From Anagrus nilaparvatae (lineage: Eukaryota > Arthropoda > Insecta > Hymenoptera > Mymaridae), in the NCBI GenBank assembly GCA_022575985.1, contig JAKSXM010000231.1, positions 9,612,501 through 9,676,500 of the forward strand: 64,000 nucleotides of DNA, given 5' to 3'. The notes under the pieces are model-generated. The model saw nothing but the letters and a program-made list of their open reading frames with translations. It ran no database searches and was not told where the DNA came from. Below are positions 53,698 through 64,000 of this stretch, piece after piece. The position numbers and the translations under genes were made by a program. The stretch's first letter is position 1. Each line of letters begins with the position of its first letter.

Positions 53698-56600
53698 ATG
53701 GCGGACCTGAATCTCAATGATAATGGGACCGGGACTACGGGTAGAGGGATCAACATGCATAGCCCTGTGGCTACCGCAAAGATTCCCTTTACCCAGATCA
53801 ACTTGCAACACTGTAAAGCAGCAAGTGCACAGTTCACTCGACTGTTTTCAGCGTGGCACACAGGCATAGCCCTTATTCAGGATCCTTGGATTCTACATAA
53901 TGAAATCAAGGGACTGAATGAGGCTGGTACGGTATTCCGGGCGGCCGACACTAAGTCAAGAACCTGTATTGTAGTCAGGGGACTGAAAGCTGAGCTGGTG
54001 CCTAGACATACCAATAACGATCTAACTACTATTAGAGTTAAGGTAGTTGGAGATGACGGGGTGGATATGGAAGTCATAGTGGCTTCCTCGTATCTTCCCT
54101 GCAGGGAAGCGGTGCCTTCGGACAGTCTGAAGGCACTGGCAGAAGACGAGAATCTAGGAGGCTGGGGGCTGATTATTGGATGCGACTCCAATTCGCACCA
54201 CGCTTTGTGGGGGAGTCGGACTAGCGACAGTAGAGGCCATGACCTTCTGGAATTCTTAGCAAATAGTAGATTAGATGTTGTGAATAGGGGGACCGTACCT
54301 ACCTTTTCAAACAGTAGGGGCGAGACCCTTATTGATATAACAGTTTGTACGCCAAACCTGAATGACCGCATTCAAAATTGGCGGGTTTCAGACGAGGAAT
54401 CTCTCTCGGATCACAAATACATTCACTTTTCTTTGGAGGGTAGTGGACACGGACCAGAGTATTCTAGGAATCCTAGAAATACTGATTGGGACGGGTACAT
54501 GAACTCCCTGGGGGAATCGATTAAACAATTTCCAAGGAGGTATGGGACTCCTGAGGAAATTGAACTCGCATTGGATGCTGTCGAGAGGGCAGTAATGGAT
54601 TCATATGAGGCCAACTGCCCCTTGAAGCTTAAATGTCAGAAAAGAGGGGATGTCTGGTTCAATAAGGACCTTGACGCTCAGAAAAAGAGGGTTAGGACTC
54701 TTAAGTGGAAAAAGCGAAGAAACCCCTCCTTAAGGGAGGAGTATCTTAAGAGCCTAACATCATTTAAGAACAAAATTAGGAAAGCTAGATTGTCGAGTTG
54801 GAGGGACTTCTGTGGAGGAGTCGAGGGCTTCCCCGGAACCGCCAGGCTACTCAGGTTACTGTCCAATGGCGGGACCTGGGCTTCAGGCTGGATAAAGGGG
54901 CCGGATGGAAAATTCCCCGATAACTCCATGGAGAATCTCAGGCTCATGATGACAACGCACTTTCCCGACTTTGTTCAAGAACGAACTCCTGAAGCTCCCG
55001 AGAGCAGAAGGAGGACAAACAGAGCGGACTGGAAAACAGCCCACGAAACAATCAGCGCGGATAAGGTTGCCTGGGCGATAAAATCTTTTGCGCCCTACAA
55101 GTCCCCTGGACTTGATGGCATCTATCCCGTGCTGCTGCAAAAGGGTCTCCATCACTTAGTGGGTCCACTTACGAAGCTATTCAGGGCGTGCCTGGCAATC
55201 GGTTACGTGCCGATTAGCTGGAGAACGTCCAGAGTAGCCTTCATTCCGAAAGGCGGAAAAGTAGGACACTCTGTAGCGAAGGATTATAGACCGATCACAC
55301 TCATGTCATTTCTCCTCAAAACACTTGAAAAAGTAGTTAACAGGAAAATGGACGAGGAACTGGTAGCGTTTCCCCTTGCAGTAAGCCAACACGCTTATCA
55401 AAGGGGAAAATCTACCGAAACGGCTCTACATGGAGTGGTCAGCTACATTGAAGCTGGTATGGAAACATACGGGGCGGTAATGGCCACTCTCATTGATATT
55501 GTAGGGGCATTTAGCAATACTCCTCATGACGCCATTGATTGCGGCGCAAGGGATCATGGAATTAACGGAACAATAAGACTGTGGCTGGGTGAATACCTTA
55601 AACACAGGTACGTTGCTTCGGAGCACGGTTTCTCGAAGTTGTCGGGAAAAGTAACGCGTGGCTGCCCGCAGGGTGGAGTGTTATCTCCGAAACTGTGGTG
55701 CCTGGCGGTCAACAAACTCCTTACCACACTCGAAAGAGCAGGTATCAAGGTGTTTGGTTATTCGGATGACATCATAATTCTGACTCAGGGGTCATGCATG
55801 GAAGTCCTTATGTACGAAATGCAGCGGGCCTTGCAGCTCTTTGAAGAATGGTGTACCGGCGTTGGAAGCCTATCGGCTAACCCTGATAAGACCCAATGCA
55901 TACTCTTTACGAGAAAACGCAGCCTGGATACCTCCAGGGGGCCTATCTTTTACGGCAAAACGCTCGACTTCTCCAAGGAAGTAAAGTACCTCGGCGTGGT
56001 GCTGGACGATAAGCTGAACTGGAGGGCTCACATGGAGCATGTAACGGCCAAATTCCTTAATGGATACTGGCTATGCAGACGTATGGTGGGAGTAACATGG
56101 GGTCTAAGACCGAAATTGGTAAAATGGATTTACGACGCGGTTATGATCCCTAGGCTCACATACGGATCGGTAGTATGGTGGCACAGGTCTGACCTCATCA
56201 CTGAGGGGAAAAACCTGGACCGCCTACAAGCAATGATGCTTAGAAGCATGGTTGGAGCGCCAAAGAACACGCCAAAGACGGCACTCCGTGTGCTTGTCGG
56301 TGTTCCTCCGTTCCACATTGTTATCAAAGAATCGGCAGCCAGAACCGCAGCTAGACTACGGGCCCTGGACGAATGGGTTCCTGGTAGGGGCAAGCACGCT
56401 GCGATAGCGGAACTGCCCTGTATGGAACTACTGAGCAATTGCCTAGACAGAACTACTGGGGAGATTACCTTTGAAAAGAGGTTCTCCATTAGGATAACCA
56501 GCAGGGATGAATGGGCAGACGGCACTCATCCGGATCTGGCTCATACAAGAGTCTGGTATACGGATGGGTCGAAACAGGATGGAAATACTGGTTCGGCAGC

Positions 56601-57407
56601 ATGGGGCCCTAAAGAAAGAGCCCTCATCGGCTCTGCAGGACCCCTAGCCTCGGTGCTTCAATCGGAAATACTGGCTATAAAGATGTGTGCGGAGAAGATG
56701 CTTCGTCAGGGGACAGAGGGAATGAGAATTAGCATATGCTCAGACAGTGTGGCTGCTCTCAACGCTCTGGACTCGGTAACGGTTTTCTCAAAGTTGGTAC
56801 GCGATTGCAAAACTTCTCTAAACACTCTTGGTAGTCGGAACAAAATCACGCTTTACTGGGTACCCGCTCACGTGGGCATACCAGGCAACGAGAAAGCTGA
56901 CTCTTTAGCCAAGAAAGGAACCAAGATAGCAGTCCCAACTGCTGTCATCGGAACCCCTTGGTGCGAGGTTGTGTCAGCTATCTCTGACTTAATGGGTAGG
57001 GAAACCGCAACGGAGTGGACGGAATCAAGGGGAGCCAGGAAGTCCAAAAGGGCCCTGGGTACCTCTCCGATCTACGAGTGGCGTGATGAACTACTGAATA
57101 TGAATAGAATCTATACTCGTGTTGTGGTGGGCTGGATAACGGGACACTCCGTATTGAACCATCACAGATGGGGGAACTTAAACGATATTCGGAACTGCAG
57201 ATTCTGCGATGAATCGACAGAAACCACCGAAATCTGATCTGGGCTTGCTCAGCGCTAGAGGAACGTCGTAGACGGTACCTCGAATTTTCACTAACGAACA
57301 CAGAAGATGTTGGACCATTGAAGCCTCAGAGCCTAGTGAACTTCATAAGGTCACTAGGCCTCGAGAACTTCATAGGAGGGCGGAGACCACCTGAGGGGGA
57401 AGCCTAA
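53698..57407 (+). CDS. element C ORF2: endonuclease, reverse transcriptase, RNase H
   Basis: 1,179 open codons (to 57237). Residues about 23-245: apurinic-type endonuclease (INLQHCKAAS, LIIGCDSNSHHALWGS, LSDHKYIHFSL). Residues about 455-740: reverse transcriptase with KSPGLDGIYPVLLQKG, LIDIVGAFSNTPHDAI (catalytic Asp), RGCPQGGVLSPKLWCLAVN, FGYSDDIIIL (Y-S-D-D at about 687) and VKYLGVVLDDKLNW. Residues about 950-1090: RNase H with WYTDGSKQDG, QSEILAIKMC, CSDSVAALNAL and PAHVGIPGNEKADSLAKKGT, all four catalytic acids present. The end has CRFCDESTET and then a stop at 57235-57237; coding continues in another frame to TAA at 57405-57407, so a small indel removed about the last 55 residues. The enzyme core looks intact. 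Confidence 0.9.
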
Positions 57408-58044
57408 GGTGAACCTGCAACAGGTATACCCGAACTGTGGTAAGATCTCGGTAACATATGTCTATGGGCTATGCCTAAAGGTCTGTGAGCGCCCTGACCG
57501 ATGCCCCTAACTGGGGAACCTGGAGTTCGGTCATTGCCGGAAGAACTTGAAGGGGGTTATTCTGACCTCTGGTTTTCATCTTCGGAACACTAACACACAA
57601 GGCAGCAACCATGCAGTTATTCGGACCCTCGAAGGAAGGGTGACTCTGGGATCATGCTTGCATGGAACCAGGTCTGGACTTCCCAACAGAGGCAAGATCT
57701 CTGCAGGTTGTCACTTCTGTGACACTAACACACAAGGGAGCAATTAAGCAGTTATTCGAACCCTCAAAGGAAGGGTGATTCTGGGACCATGCTCGCATGG
57801 AACCAGGTCTGGACTTCCCTACAGAGGCAAGATATCTGCAGGTTGTCACTTTTGGGACACTAACCGCGAGCACCATCTAAGGGAAACAAACACAACACAA
57901 TACCGGGACATCCAGGGCTCTTACTTAAAGGGACCAGGATGGACCAACGGGGACTCTAACAGGTGGAGCGCTAGGGGCTTTTAAATTAAGTCGGGTGCTC
58001 TGGAGCTTGTCTCCCCCCATCCAGGCAAAAAAAAAAAAAAAAAA
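57408..58044 (+). other. element C 3' UTR and A tail
   Basis: About 620 bp of UTR with two tandem 135-bp units (57587-57721, 57722-57856) and a partial third, then an A tail at 58027-58046 that merges with the target duplication. Confidence 0.8.
57587..57856 (+). repeat. two 135-bp tandem units in the 3' UTR of element C
   Basis: Each unit starts acactaacacacaaggg/c and contains ggaaccaggtctggacttcc and gaggcaagat-tctgcaggtt. The two units differ at about a tenth of positions. 3' UTR repeats may form the RNA structure recognised by the reverse transcriptase, which is an inference. Confidence 0.85.
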
Positions 58045-58400
58045 AATAGTGCTATTGATAACCTAAAAGTTAAATTTAATGAACTTGAAAAAAAATATAA
58101 TACTGTACAACAAGAAAATATAAATCTTAGTGAATTTTCATTAAATAAATATCAAAATTGTGCTATTGAAGAATTAGCAGAAAATCAAGTACCAAATTAT
58201 GATGCTTTAAAATTTTTAATAAGAGAAAACAAGTTATTGTTTAACCTATATCTGGAATTAAAAGAAAAGTGTGATTTATAAAAAGAAAATATGCAATTCC
58301 TAAAATCCAATATTAAAATTATGTCTAATGCAAATGAAAATAAAATTTATTGCAAAGCTTTAATATCTGGAGGAAAAAATTTCGAAGGAAGATTTCGAAC

Positions 58401-59429
58401 ACAGATGTGGTAATTTAAATTTCTAAAAAATCGAAATCAGAGGCCGAAATCTTTATTTTCTGGCGTCTTGAAGCATTTTAGGCTAATACCAACCAAAAAA
58501 TCGAATTCACCGGGAAATTTTCCTAAGGGAATCTATTGAAAAAATTTTTTTTTCATATTTTTGGGTTTTATAAATTAATTGCTAAAAAAATTATGAGTAA
58601 ATTTGAAAACTTCCAAAAAAATTCAAATGGCCCCAATGTGGGGACTTTTGCATCAAGAGGGCCAAATAATTGGGAGAAATCATGTTTCATATATATATAA
58701 ACATCTGCCAAATTTGGGGTCAATCGGTGAAGGTCATTTTGCAAAACGGCATCATTCTTGCTGGATTTAAGCCTATTTTTTTTTTTTAATTGTGCTAAAT
58801 TAATCGACATTAATCGGGAAAGTCTTTCTTATTTTGCTGTCTCAACATATAAGCTTGTAAAAACATGAAAATGTATATTCATAGGTAAAATTTCACGCGG
58901 AATCCAAATTGTTGGTCAGATTTTTGATTGGTCACGTGACTTGGCAAGGAATTTAAAATTTTTAGAAAATGGAAATTTTGGAATCAGTATTTTTGGCTCT
59001 AGTTTTTTAAGGGAGCCAAAAAACAAAACAAAAATTTTACCATAAGAAGTGTATATGAAGAGGAAAATTTTGGGTATTTAAAAAGTAAAATTGGTTTGTC
59101 AGCAGGAGAGTTATGAATGCTAGAAGTTGGAACGTATTTATTTGATTTCTCGCGCATGCGCAGCTTGAAAAAAAAATTTCAACCACGGAATCGGATAGCC
59201 AGGGAAATTTCCTATCCGGGCCTAAAAAGAAAATTTTTTTGCAATAAAATAAGAGTCTGAGAGAGTTTTTAGTAATTTTTGCGCTCTTAAAATTTAAAAA
59301 AATAAAAAGCACAAAAAAAGTAATTTGGCTGTAAAAAATCAAGGAGAAGACCTAGGAAGCTAAAAATTAAATAGGTAACTTATTTTCAATAGTACTTTGA
59401 GAGAAAAATATTTTGAAGACGATTTAAAG
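58401..59429. other. non-coding, AT-rich, possibly degraded repeats
   Basis: No gene recognised. The formulas ggaaattttcctaaggg and gttttataaattaattgc, and phrases such as gtcaatcggtgaaggtcatt, resemble dispersed insect repeats, but no second copy occurs in the window. Confidence 0.3.
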
Positions 59430-60560
59430 ACCCAAGAATTAGGTCTACATACACTTGAGCCATATATATTTGAAAATTTATTTGTGTGTGTATTATCATC
59501 AAGATTAAAAATATAAAAATAAAACTGGTGTCAAAGTAAAGAAAAAAAGTCCGCGAGTGACCTAGGATATAGATTTTCTGCTCAGCTATCGTAAGTTTTG
59601 AGATATTTAATTTTTAGTCTGAATAATTTTATTCGATAAATTGAGCTAACAATTGTTTGGATATTTCGCCGCTGGCTAAATAGTGTGAGGCTCGTCAGTA
59701 CGTACACTATTTAGCCTTTTCGTAGATACCCATTAATAATAATTTTTGTATAAAACAAAAATCAAAAAAAATTTTTTTTTTTTTTAAATAATAAAATATA
59801 TAAAAATGTAAGAACTTACTTCGATGAAATCACGCGTTAGACTACTATATAAGAAAGGAAATCTAAAAACCCCCACTACCAAAAAAAAAAAATTTTTTGT
59901 CACATCTGCTTATTGTACTATCATTTTAAACCTTGAAGAATATATATATTTTATAAAATTTCTATTTTTAAAAAAACATCTTAGTTGAATTAGATGAATT
60001 AAAACAAAACAATTGTTAGCTCAATTTATCGAATAAAATTATTCAGATTTAATATACAAATGAGCGAAAAAATACATTTATTTTTAATTTTTAGTGTTTT
60101 TAAAATTGATAAAATTTTAAAAAATTTTGAAAAAAATTAAAATATCTCAAGACTATCGAAAAAATTTTATTGTCACAAGTTTTTAGTATTCGATTCGGCA
60201 CCAATTTTTACGTATTCTTCTAAATTTTTATTCAATACGGAGGTATCTTTAAAATTTTATAAAATATTTTTGAAGCTGGTAAAAGAAATTTTTTTCATTT
60301 TTTTATTTTTTATGGATTTTTTAAAAATTTATTTGTGTCCCTGTGCGTCTATGTGTTTTATCATGAGGCTCGAACAAATGAAAGAAATTAAATAAAATCG
60401 GTGTTAAATAAAGTTAAAATAAAAGAATGTTTACTATTTTTTGAAAAAATTAAATTTTTTGAAAATTTTGTTTAAAAGTGAAATGTCTGAAAAATATGAT
60501 AAAATTTTAATGTCGCAATTGGTATTAATTGATTCAGTTAATTCTAGAACCATCTATATA
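59430..60560 (+). repeat. dispersed GTCTG-repeat family, copy 3, interrupted by a TIR element
   Basis: Left part (59445-59620): tatatttgaaaatttatttg, aactggtgtcaaagtaaaga, gtccgcgagtgacctagg, ctcagctatcgtaagttttg and agatatttaatttttagt. The right part resumes at about 60080 with the ttgataaaattttaaaaaat section, followed by acgtattcttctaaattttt and acggaggtatctttaaaatt, and continues into a second diverged unit with aatcggtgttaaataa. The interruption at 59619-60046 is a separate element. Confidence 0.6.
59619..60046. mobile_element. 428-bp TIR element inserted in the dispersed repeat
   Basis: Perfect 36-bp terminal inverted repeats: CTGAATAATTTTATTCGATA then aattgagctaacaattg on the left, their inverted copy on the right. 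The inside is AT-rich, with a short inverted pair around ggctaaatagtgt and acactatttagcc (59676-59720). Non-coding. The target duplication is not obvious, so the class is left open. Confidence 0.75.
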
Positions 60561-60565
60561 TACTA

Positions 60566-61480
60566 GAGTGGACCTAAAATTGGAGTTTTAAGAAAAACCA
60601 TGCTCCCCGGGTTTTTTCGTGAACTTTTGGTCATAAAAAGTCCCCAGCTCCAAGGATTTTGCTTTTGCTGTGCAAAAACACGTGCCTGTAAGCACCTCAA
60701 TTTTCCCATTTACATAACATGGAAATTTTGACTTTTCAGCTTTCTAATTTCTTGCAAAGCTTGCAAAATGTTTTGAAAGGCTGCTAACCTATGGAAAGTA
60801 TTATTTAAATATATAAAAAAGAATACCAAACCTCAAGTAGCCAAAAAAAATATTTTTAAAGCGATTATACCGGTAATAAAAGCTCCATTTAAATTACATT
60901 ACGTCTTATTATTTTAACGTCATACTAAAGTCAAATATGTCGGTAAAATTTTTAAAAATGTACTTTTACTTTTCTACGCTTTAGAAAATAAAAAAAAAAT
61001 ATTTCAGGCTTTAAAGTATAATTTTTGCAAGGGAATGAATCAATATGAAGTTACAAATTTTATTAGGAACGAAATAACTACATTTTAAAAATTTAAAACT
61101 CAGTCGGTAATCCGATGTTAAAAACATAGAGGTTAAGGATGATCTTAATGGGGATTTTTTAAATGTTTATTACCGGTATAATCGCTTTAAAAATATTTTT
61201 TTTGGCTACTTGAGGTTTGGTATTCTTTTTTATATATTTAAATAATACTTTCCATAGGTTAGCAGCTTTTCAAAACATTTTGCAAGCTTTGCAAGAAATT
61301 AGAAAGCTGAAAAGTCAAAATTTCCATGTTATGTAAATGGGAAAATTGAGGTGCTTACAGGCACGTGTTTTTGCACAGCAAAAGCAAAATCCTTGGAGCT
61401 GGGGACTTTTTATGACCAAAAGTTCACGAAAAAACCCGGGGAGCATGGTTTTTCTTAAAACTCCAATTTTAGGTCCACTC
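60566..61480. mobile_element. 915-bp palindromic MITE with ~315-bp arms
   Basis: Starts GAGTGGACCTAAAATTGGAG and ends with its inverted copy; arms 60566-60880 and 61167-61480 are nearly perfect, the spacer about 285 bp. TA flanks both ends (60564-60565 and 61481-61482), as for Tc1/mariner-type insertions. The arms contain gctccccgggttttttcgtg. No coding capacity. Confidence 0.85.
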
Positions 61481-61539
61481 TAATATATATACATATCTGA
61501 ATACTATATACTATATTATACTATATCTTAATACTATAT

Positions 61540-61950
61540 ATATTTGAAAATTTATTTGTTTGTTTGTCTGTTTGTCTGTTTGTCTGTTTGTCTGTTTGTC
61601 TGTACCCTAATGACTCAAGAACCAGCGAACCGATTGGCATGAAACCGGCGTCAAAATGAAGAAAAAAAAAATGCGGGTGACATAGGCCCTATATTTTCTG
61701 ATTAGCTATCGTAGTTTTTGAGATATTTAATTTTTAGTATTTTTGAACTTGATAACATTTTTTAAAAATTTTATCAAAAATTGAAACATCTCGATACTAT
61801 CGAAAAATTTTGCTATAGCACTTCATAGTAAACAATTCAGCACTAATTTTTACGTATTCTCTGAAATTTTTATTCAAAACGGAGGTATCTTTAAAATTTT
61901 ATCATTTTTTTTTTAAATTTGTTACTATATCTTATCTTAATCTTAATACT
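61540..61950 (+). repeat. dispersed GTCTG-repeat family, copy 4
   Basis: (GTTTGTCT)n run, gtaccctaatgactcaagaa, ccgattggcatgaaaccggc, gtcaaaatgaag, gcgggtgacataggc, agctatcgtagtttttgaga, then ttacgtattctctg and aacggaggtatctttaaaat, ending atatcttatcttaatcttaa. Copies 5 and 6 differ from it at very few positions. Confidence 0.85.
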
Positions 61951-61954
61951 ATAC

Positions 61955-63170
61955 TAGCTGCCTCCGGCTCGCTTCGCTCGCCCCGGCAGCCACCATGGGG
62001 GCTGCGCCCCCCTGGACCCCTGCGGCTTTATTTTTCAAAAAATATGTTGTTTTAGGTTACTCTATATTTTGTAAAATAATCTTTTTTTACCCAAAGTATT
62101 ATCTAAAATTTACTAAATCATAAAAATTACGGGCATATGAACCCAGACAGATAATTAGTAATCAGCAATACAAAGCTTAGCTACCCTTCCATAGGATCCA
62201 CAAGTGTATATATAATAACTTATAAATATATATAAATATATGAATTTGAAATCCAAATTTTATGCTAAAAAATATATGTAACTCTGGAAATATCAAACCG
62301 ATTTGCTTGAAAATTTAGGTGGACACGTAAATAACAATTCTAAATCATATAAAAACTTTTCTGATTCCAAAAAAATTTCAATTTTTTAAGTTAATTACGA
62401 TTTTTTGAAAATTTACGAAAACATCAAAAATGATCATTGAAAAAACGTTTTTTTGGCGACAAAAATTTTCTTTCGCATCAATCTAAATCCTATAAAAGCT
62501 ATGACACTCCTGAAATATTTTCTCGTTTTTTGCTGCAAACCGCGTCTTTCTAGCTAACTTCGTCTAGGCGTGATCATCAAACTTAAAAAATTCTCTAACG
62601 CTATTAGTAGGATTAGTCCAAAACTTTTTATATTTTTGAAAAATTATTGTAAATTTTTACAGATCCAACCGATTCACTCCAAAATTTAGGTGCAATCGTA
62701 AAAAATATTCCCAAATGGAATGAAAGACTTTGCCACAGTAAAATTTTTTCTTAGTTCTCAGATTTTTAGGTTTTTTTTTTTAAATTGCATGAAAATTTTT
62801 TTTTGGAAATTCAGTTTTTTCAACATACAAAATTTTTGTTCCAATTAATTGAAATGAAACCAAGCCTATGTTTTGACCGATAATTTTTGCCGTCTTTTGC
62901 CGTAAACCCGATATTTCTAGCTTTTATTGTGGTCTAGTTTATCGCGTTCGGGCATACATACATAATGGTGATTTGGCCCAGAAAACATAAAAAATGATCA
63001 TTTTTTTGAACAATCGTTTTTTTGGCGACAAAAATTTTCTTTCGCATCAATCGAAATCCTGTATAGCCTATGTCACTTCTGCAAGTTTTCCGCGTTTTTT
63101 GCCGCAAACTGCGTCTCTCTAGCTATTATCGTCTAGTCAATCCTATCAAACTAAAAAAATTCTCTATCGG
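61955..63170. repeat. repeat element headed by a GC-rich double hairpin
   Basis: About 1.2 kb between two copies of the dispersed repeat. The left end (61964-62030) is strikingly GC-rich and forms two hairpins: gctgcc/ggcagc around ggctcgcttcgctcgcc, and GGGGGCTGCGCCCCC. The interior has a module, gttttttgc-gcaaac-gcgtct-tctagct, at about 62526-62570, in weaker form at 62890-62950 and again at 63088-63135, each preceded by acaaaaattttctttcgcat or a variant. No coding frame. Class unknown. Confidence 0.55.
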
Positions 63171-63199
63171 CATATATATATATATAGAATATAGATATA

Positions 63200-63630
63200 G
63201 ATATAGATAGATATATTTGAAAATTTATTTGTTTGTTTGTCTGTTTGTCTGTTTGTCTGTTTGTCTGTTTGTCTGTTTGTCTGTACCCTAATGACTCAAG
63301 AACCACCGAACCGATTGGCATGAAACCGGCGTCAAAATGAAGAAAAAAAAATGCGGGTGACATAGGCCCTATATTTTCTGATTAGCTATCGTAGTTTTTG
63401 AGATATTTAATTTTTAGTATTTTTGAACTTGATAACATTTTTTAAAAATTTTATCAAAAATTGAAACATCTCGATACTATCGAAAAATTTTGCTATAGCA
63501 CTTCATAGTAAACAATTCAGCACTAATTTTTACGTATTCTCTGAAATTTTTATTCAAAACGGAGGTATCTTTAAAATTTTATCATTTTTTTTTTAAATTT
63601 GTTACTATATCTTATCTTAATCTTAATACT
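63200..63630 (+). repeat. dispersed GTCTG-repeat family, copy 5
   Basis: Near-identical to copy 4 from the (GTTTGTCT)n run to atatcttatcttaatcttaa, with a longer tetranucleotide run and accaccgaac in place of accagcgaac. Confidence 0.85.
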
Positions 63631-63635
63631 ATATA

Positions 63636-64000
63636 TATTTGAAAATTTATTTGTTTGTTTGTCTGTTTGTCTGTTTGTCTGTACCCTAATGACTCAAGAA
63701 CCACCGAACCGATTGGCATGAAACCGGCGTCAAAATGAAGAAAAAAAAAATGCGGGTGACATAGGCCCTATATTTTCTGATTAGCTATCGTAGTTTTTGA
63801 GATATTTAATTTTTAGTATTTTTGAACTTGATAACATTTTTTAAAAATTTTATCAAAAATTGAAACATCTCGATACTATCGAAAAATTTTGCTATAGCAC
63901 TTCATAGTAAACAATTCAGCACTAATTTTTACGTATTCTCTGAAATTTTTATTCAAATCGGAGGTATCTTTAAAATTTTATCATTTTTTTTTTAAATTTG
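63636..64000 (+). repeat. dispersed GTCTG-repeat family, copy 6, cut by the window end
   Basis: Follows copy 5 directly as a tandem unit of about 430 bp period, with a shorter GTTTGTCT run and the same downstream blocks. It continues beyond the window. Confidence 0.85.

Larger units (their letters stand above)
51334..58044 (+). mobile_element. full-length non-LTR retrotransposon C with RNase H (LOA/I-like)
   Basis: 6.7 kb flanked by a perfect 14-bp duplication and ending in a 20-nt A tail. Layout: 5' UTR 51334-52388, ORF1 with a DUF4780-like domain, ORF2 with endonuclease, reverse transcriptase, RNase H and a C-terminal Cys finger, and a 3' UTR with 135-bp tandem repeats. An RNase H domain behind the reverse transcriptase places it near LOA/I-type elements. 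Perfect duplication and few lesions (one stop in ORF1, one shift in ORF2) suggest a fairly recent insertion. Confidence 0.9.
50949..58400 (+). pseudogene. non-LTR retrotransposon ORF1 (PHD-like finger plus coiled coil) split by element C
   Basis: The first piece (50949-51119) starts MDNTQGNIQSNIPLQCF and holds a treble-clef/PHD-like finger: C-x5-C spacing around SLNKC, then GRVCIDCGNAYHAGC. A frameshift before 51122 moves coding to another frame (C-C-D-R-K-S onward), which is Lys/Asn/Leu-rich and coiled coil up to an Asn run (AAT repeats, 51280-51325). Element C then interrupts at 51333. The frame resumes exactly at 58059 with NLKVKFNELEKKYNTVQQEN and ends at TAA 58279-58281, with further coding-like sequence to about 58390. 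PHD finger plus coiled coil is a known ORF1 layout in CR1/L2-type elements. No ORF2 follows. Confidence 0.6.

Noticed and set aside
57547..57984. Open frames of 66-74 codons in the 3' UTR of element C
   Set aside because: They run through the 135-bp tandem units in both strands and have no motif.
61955..63170. Helitron call for the GC-rich hairpin repeat
   Set aside because: CTAG and a nearby hairpin are present at one edge, but the opposite edge has no TC start and insertion between A and T cannot be shown.

Overview
The window looks like AT-rich, repeat-dense insect nuclear DNA. Genes carry GT-AG introns with AT-rich, pyrimidine-poor ends, and nearly everything recognisable is a transposable element typical of arthropods: R1-type, LOA/I-type and CR1/L2-like non-LTR retrotransposons, Ty3/gypsy, hAT, piggyBac-like and Harbinger-like MITEs, and a Maverick/Polinton. 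A parasitoid hymenopteran would fit the base composition, but that is only a guess. All family names come from reading the protein and terminal sequences; no database was searched.

Layout. 0.4-6.5 kb: a transposase-domain pseudogene with one in-frame stop, then an eight-exon gene of unknown function whose third exon is split by a 974-bp hAT element with a perfect 8-bp target duplication. 7.0-15.3 kb: a decayed endogenous Maverick/Polinton. Its minus-strand block (integrase and two uncharacterised conserved proteins) diverges from a plus-strand structural block (minor capsid/PLA2-like protein, cysteine protease, penton-like protein, a small ORF, major capsid). Between the blocks lies a symmetric array of about 135-bp repeats hit by two MITEs. 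A 205-bp-arm palindrome enclosing a tRNA-like gene is lodged next to the protease. 15.8-18.3 kb: an R1-type retrotransposon with gag and endonuclease but no reverse transcriptase. 19.8-20.2 kb: two exons of an unidentified gene. 20.3-22.4 kb: a 2,081-bp, almost perfect fold-back element.

23.6-34.8 kb: a near full-length R1-type retrotransposon (copy A, minus strand, 1,010-residue ORF2 with YADE in place of YADD) and an internally deleted relative (copy B). 35.2-36.4 kb: a short multi-exon BEN-domain gene. 37.6-42.4 kb: a TTAA-flanked fold-back MITE whose arms are built of tandem units, then a CR1/L2-like retrotransposon. 43.3-44.7 kb: a C2H2 plus transposase-like gene on the minus strand, apparently the same superfamily as the gene at 0.4 kb. 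46.7-49.9 kb: Ty3/gypsy pol remains. 50.9-58.4 kb: a PHD-finger/coiled-coil ORF1 of another non-LTR element, split by a complete 6.7-kb RNase H-bearing retrotransposon (element C) with a 14-bp target duplication and a 20-nt A tail. 58.4-64 kb: dispersed repeats, a TIR element, a 915-bp palindromic MITE and a GC-rich double-hairpin island.

The most notable points are the homologous roughly 1-kb 5' UTRs of elements A (R1-type, no RNase H) and C (RNase H-bearing, different gag), the tRNA in the loop of a long palindrome, the symmetric Maverick repeat array, and the number of long inverted repeats able to form double-stranded RNA. No clearly functional single-copy host gene could be proved.
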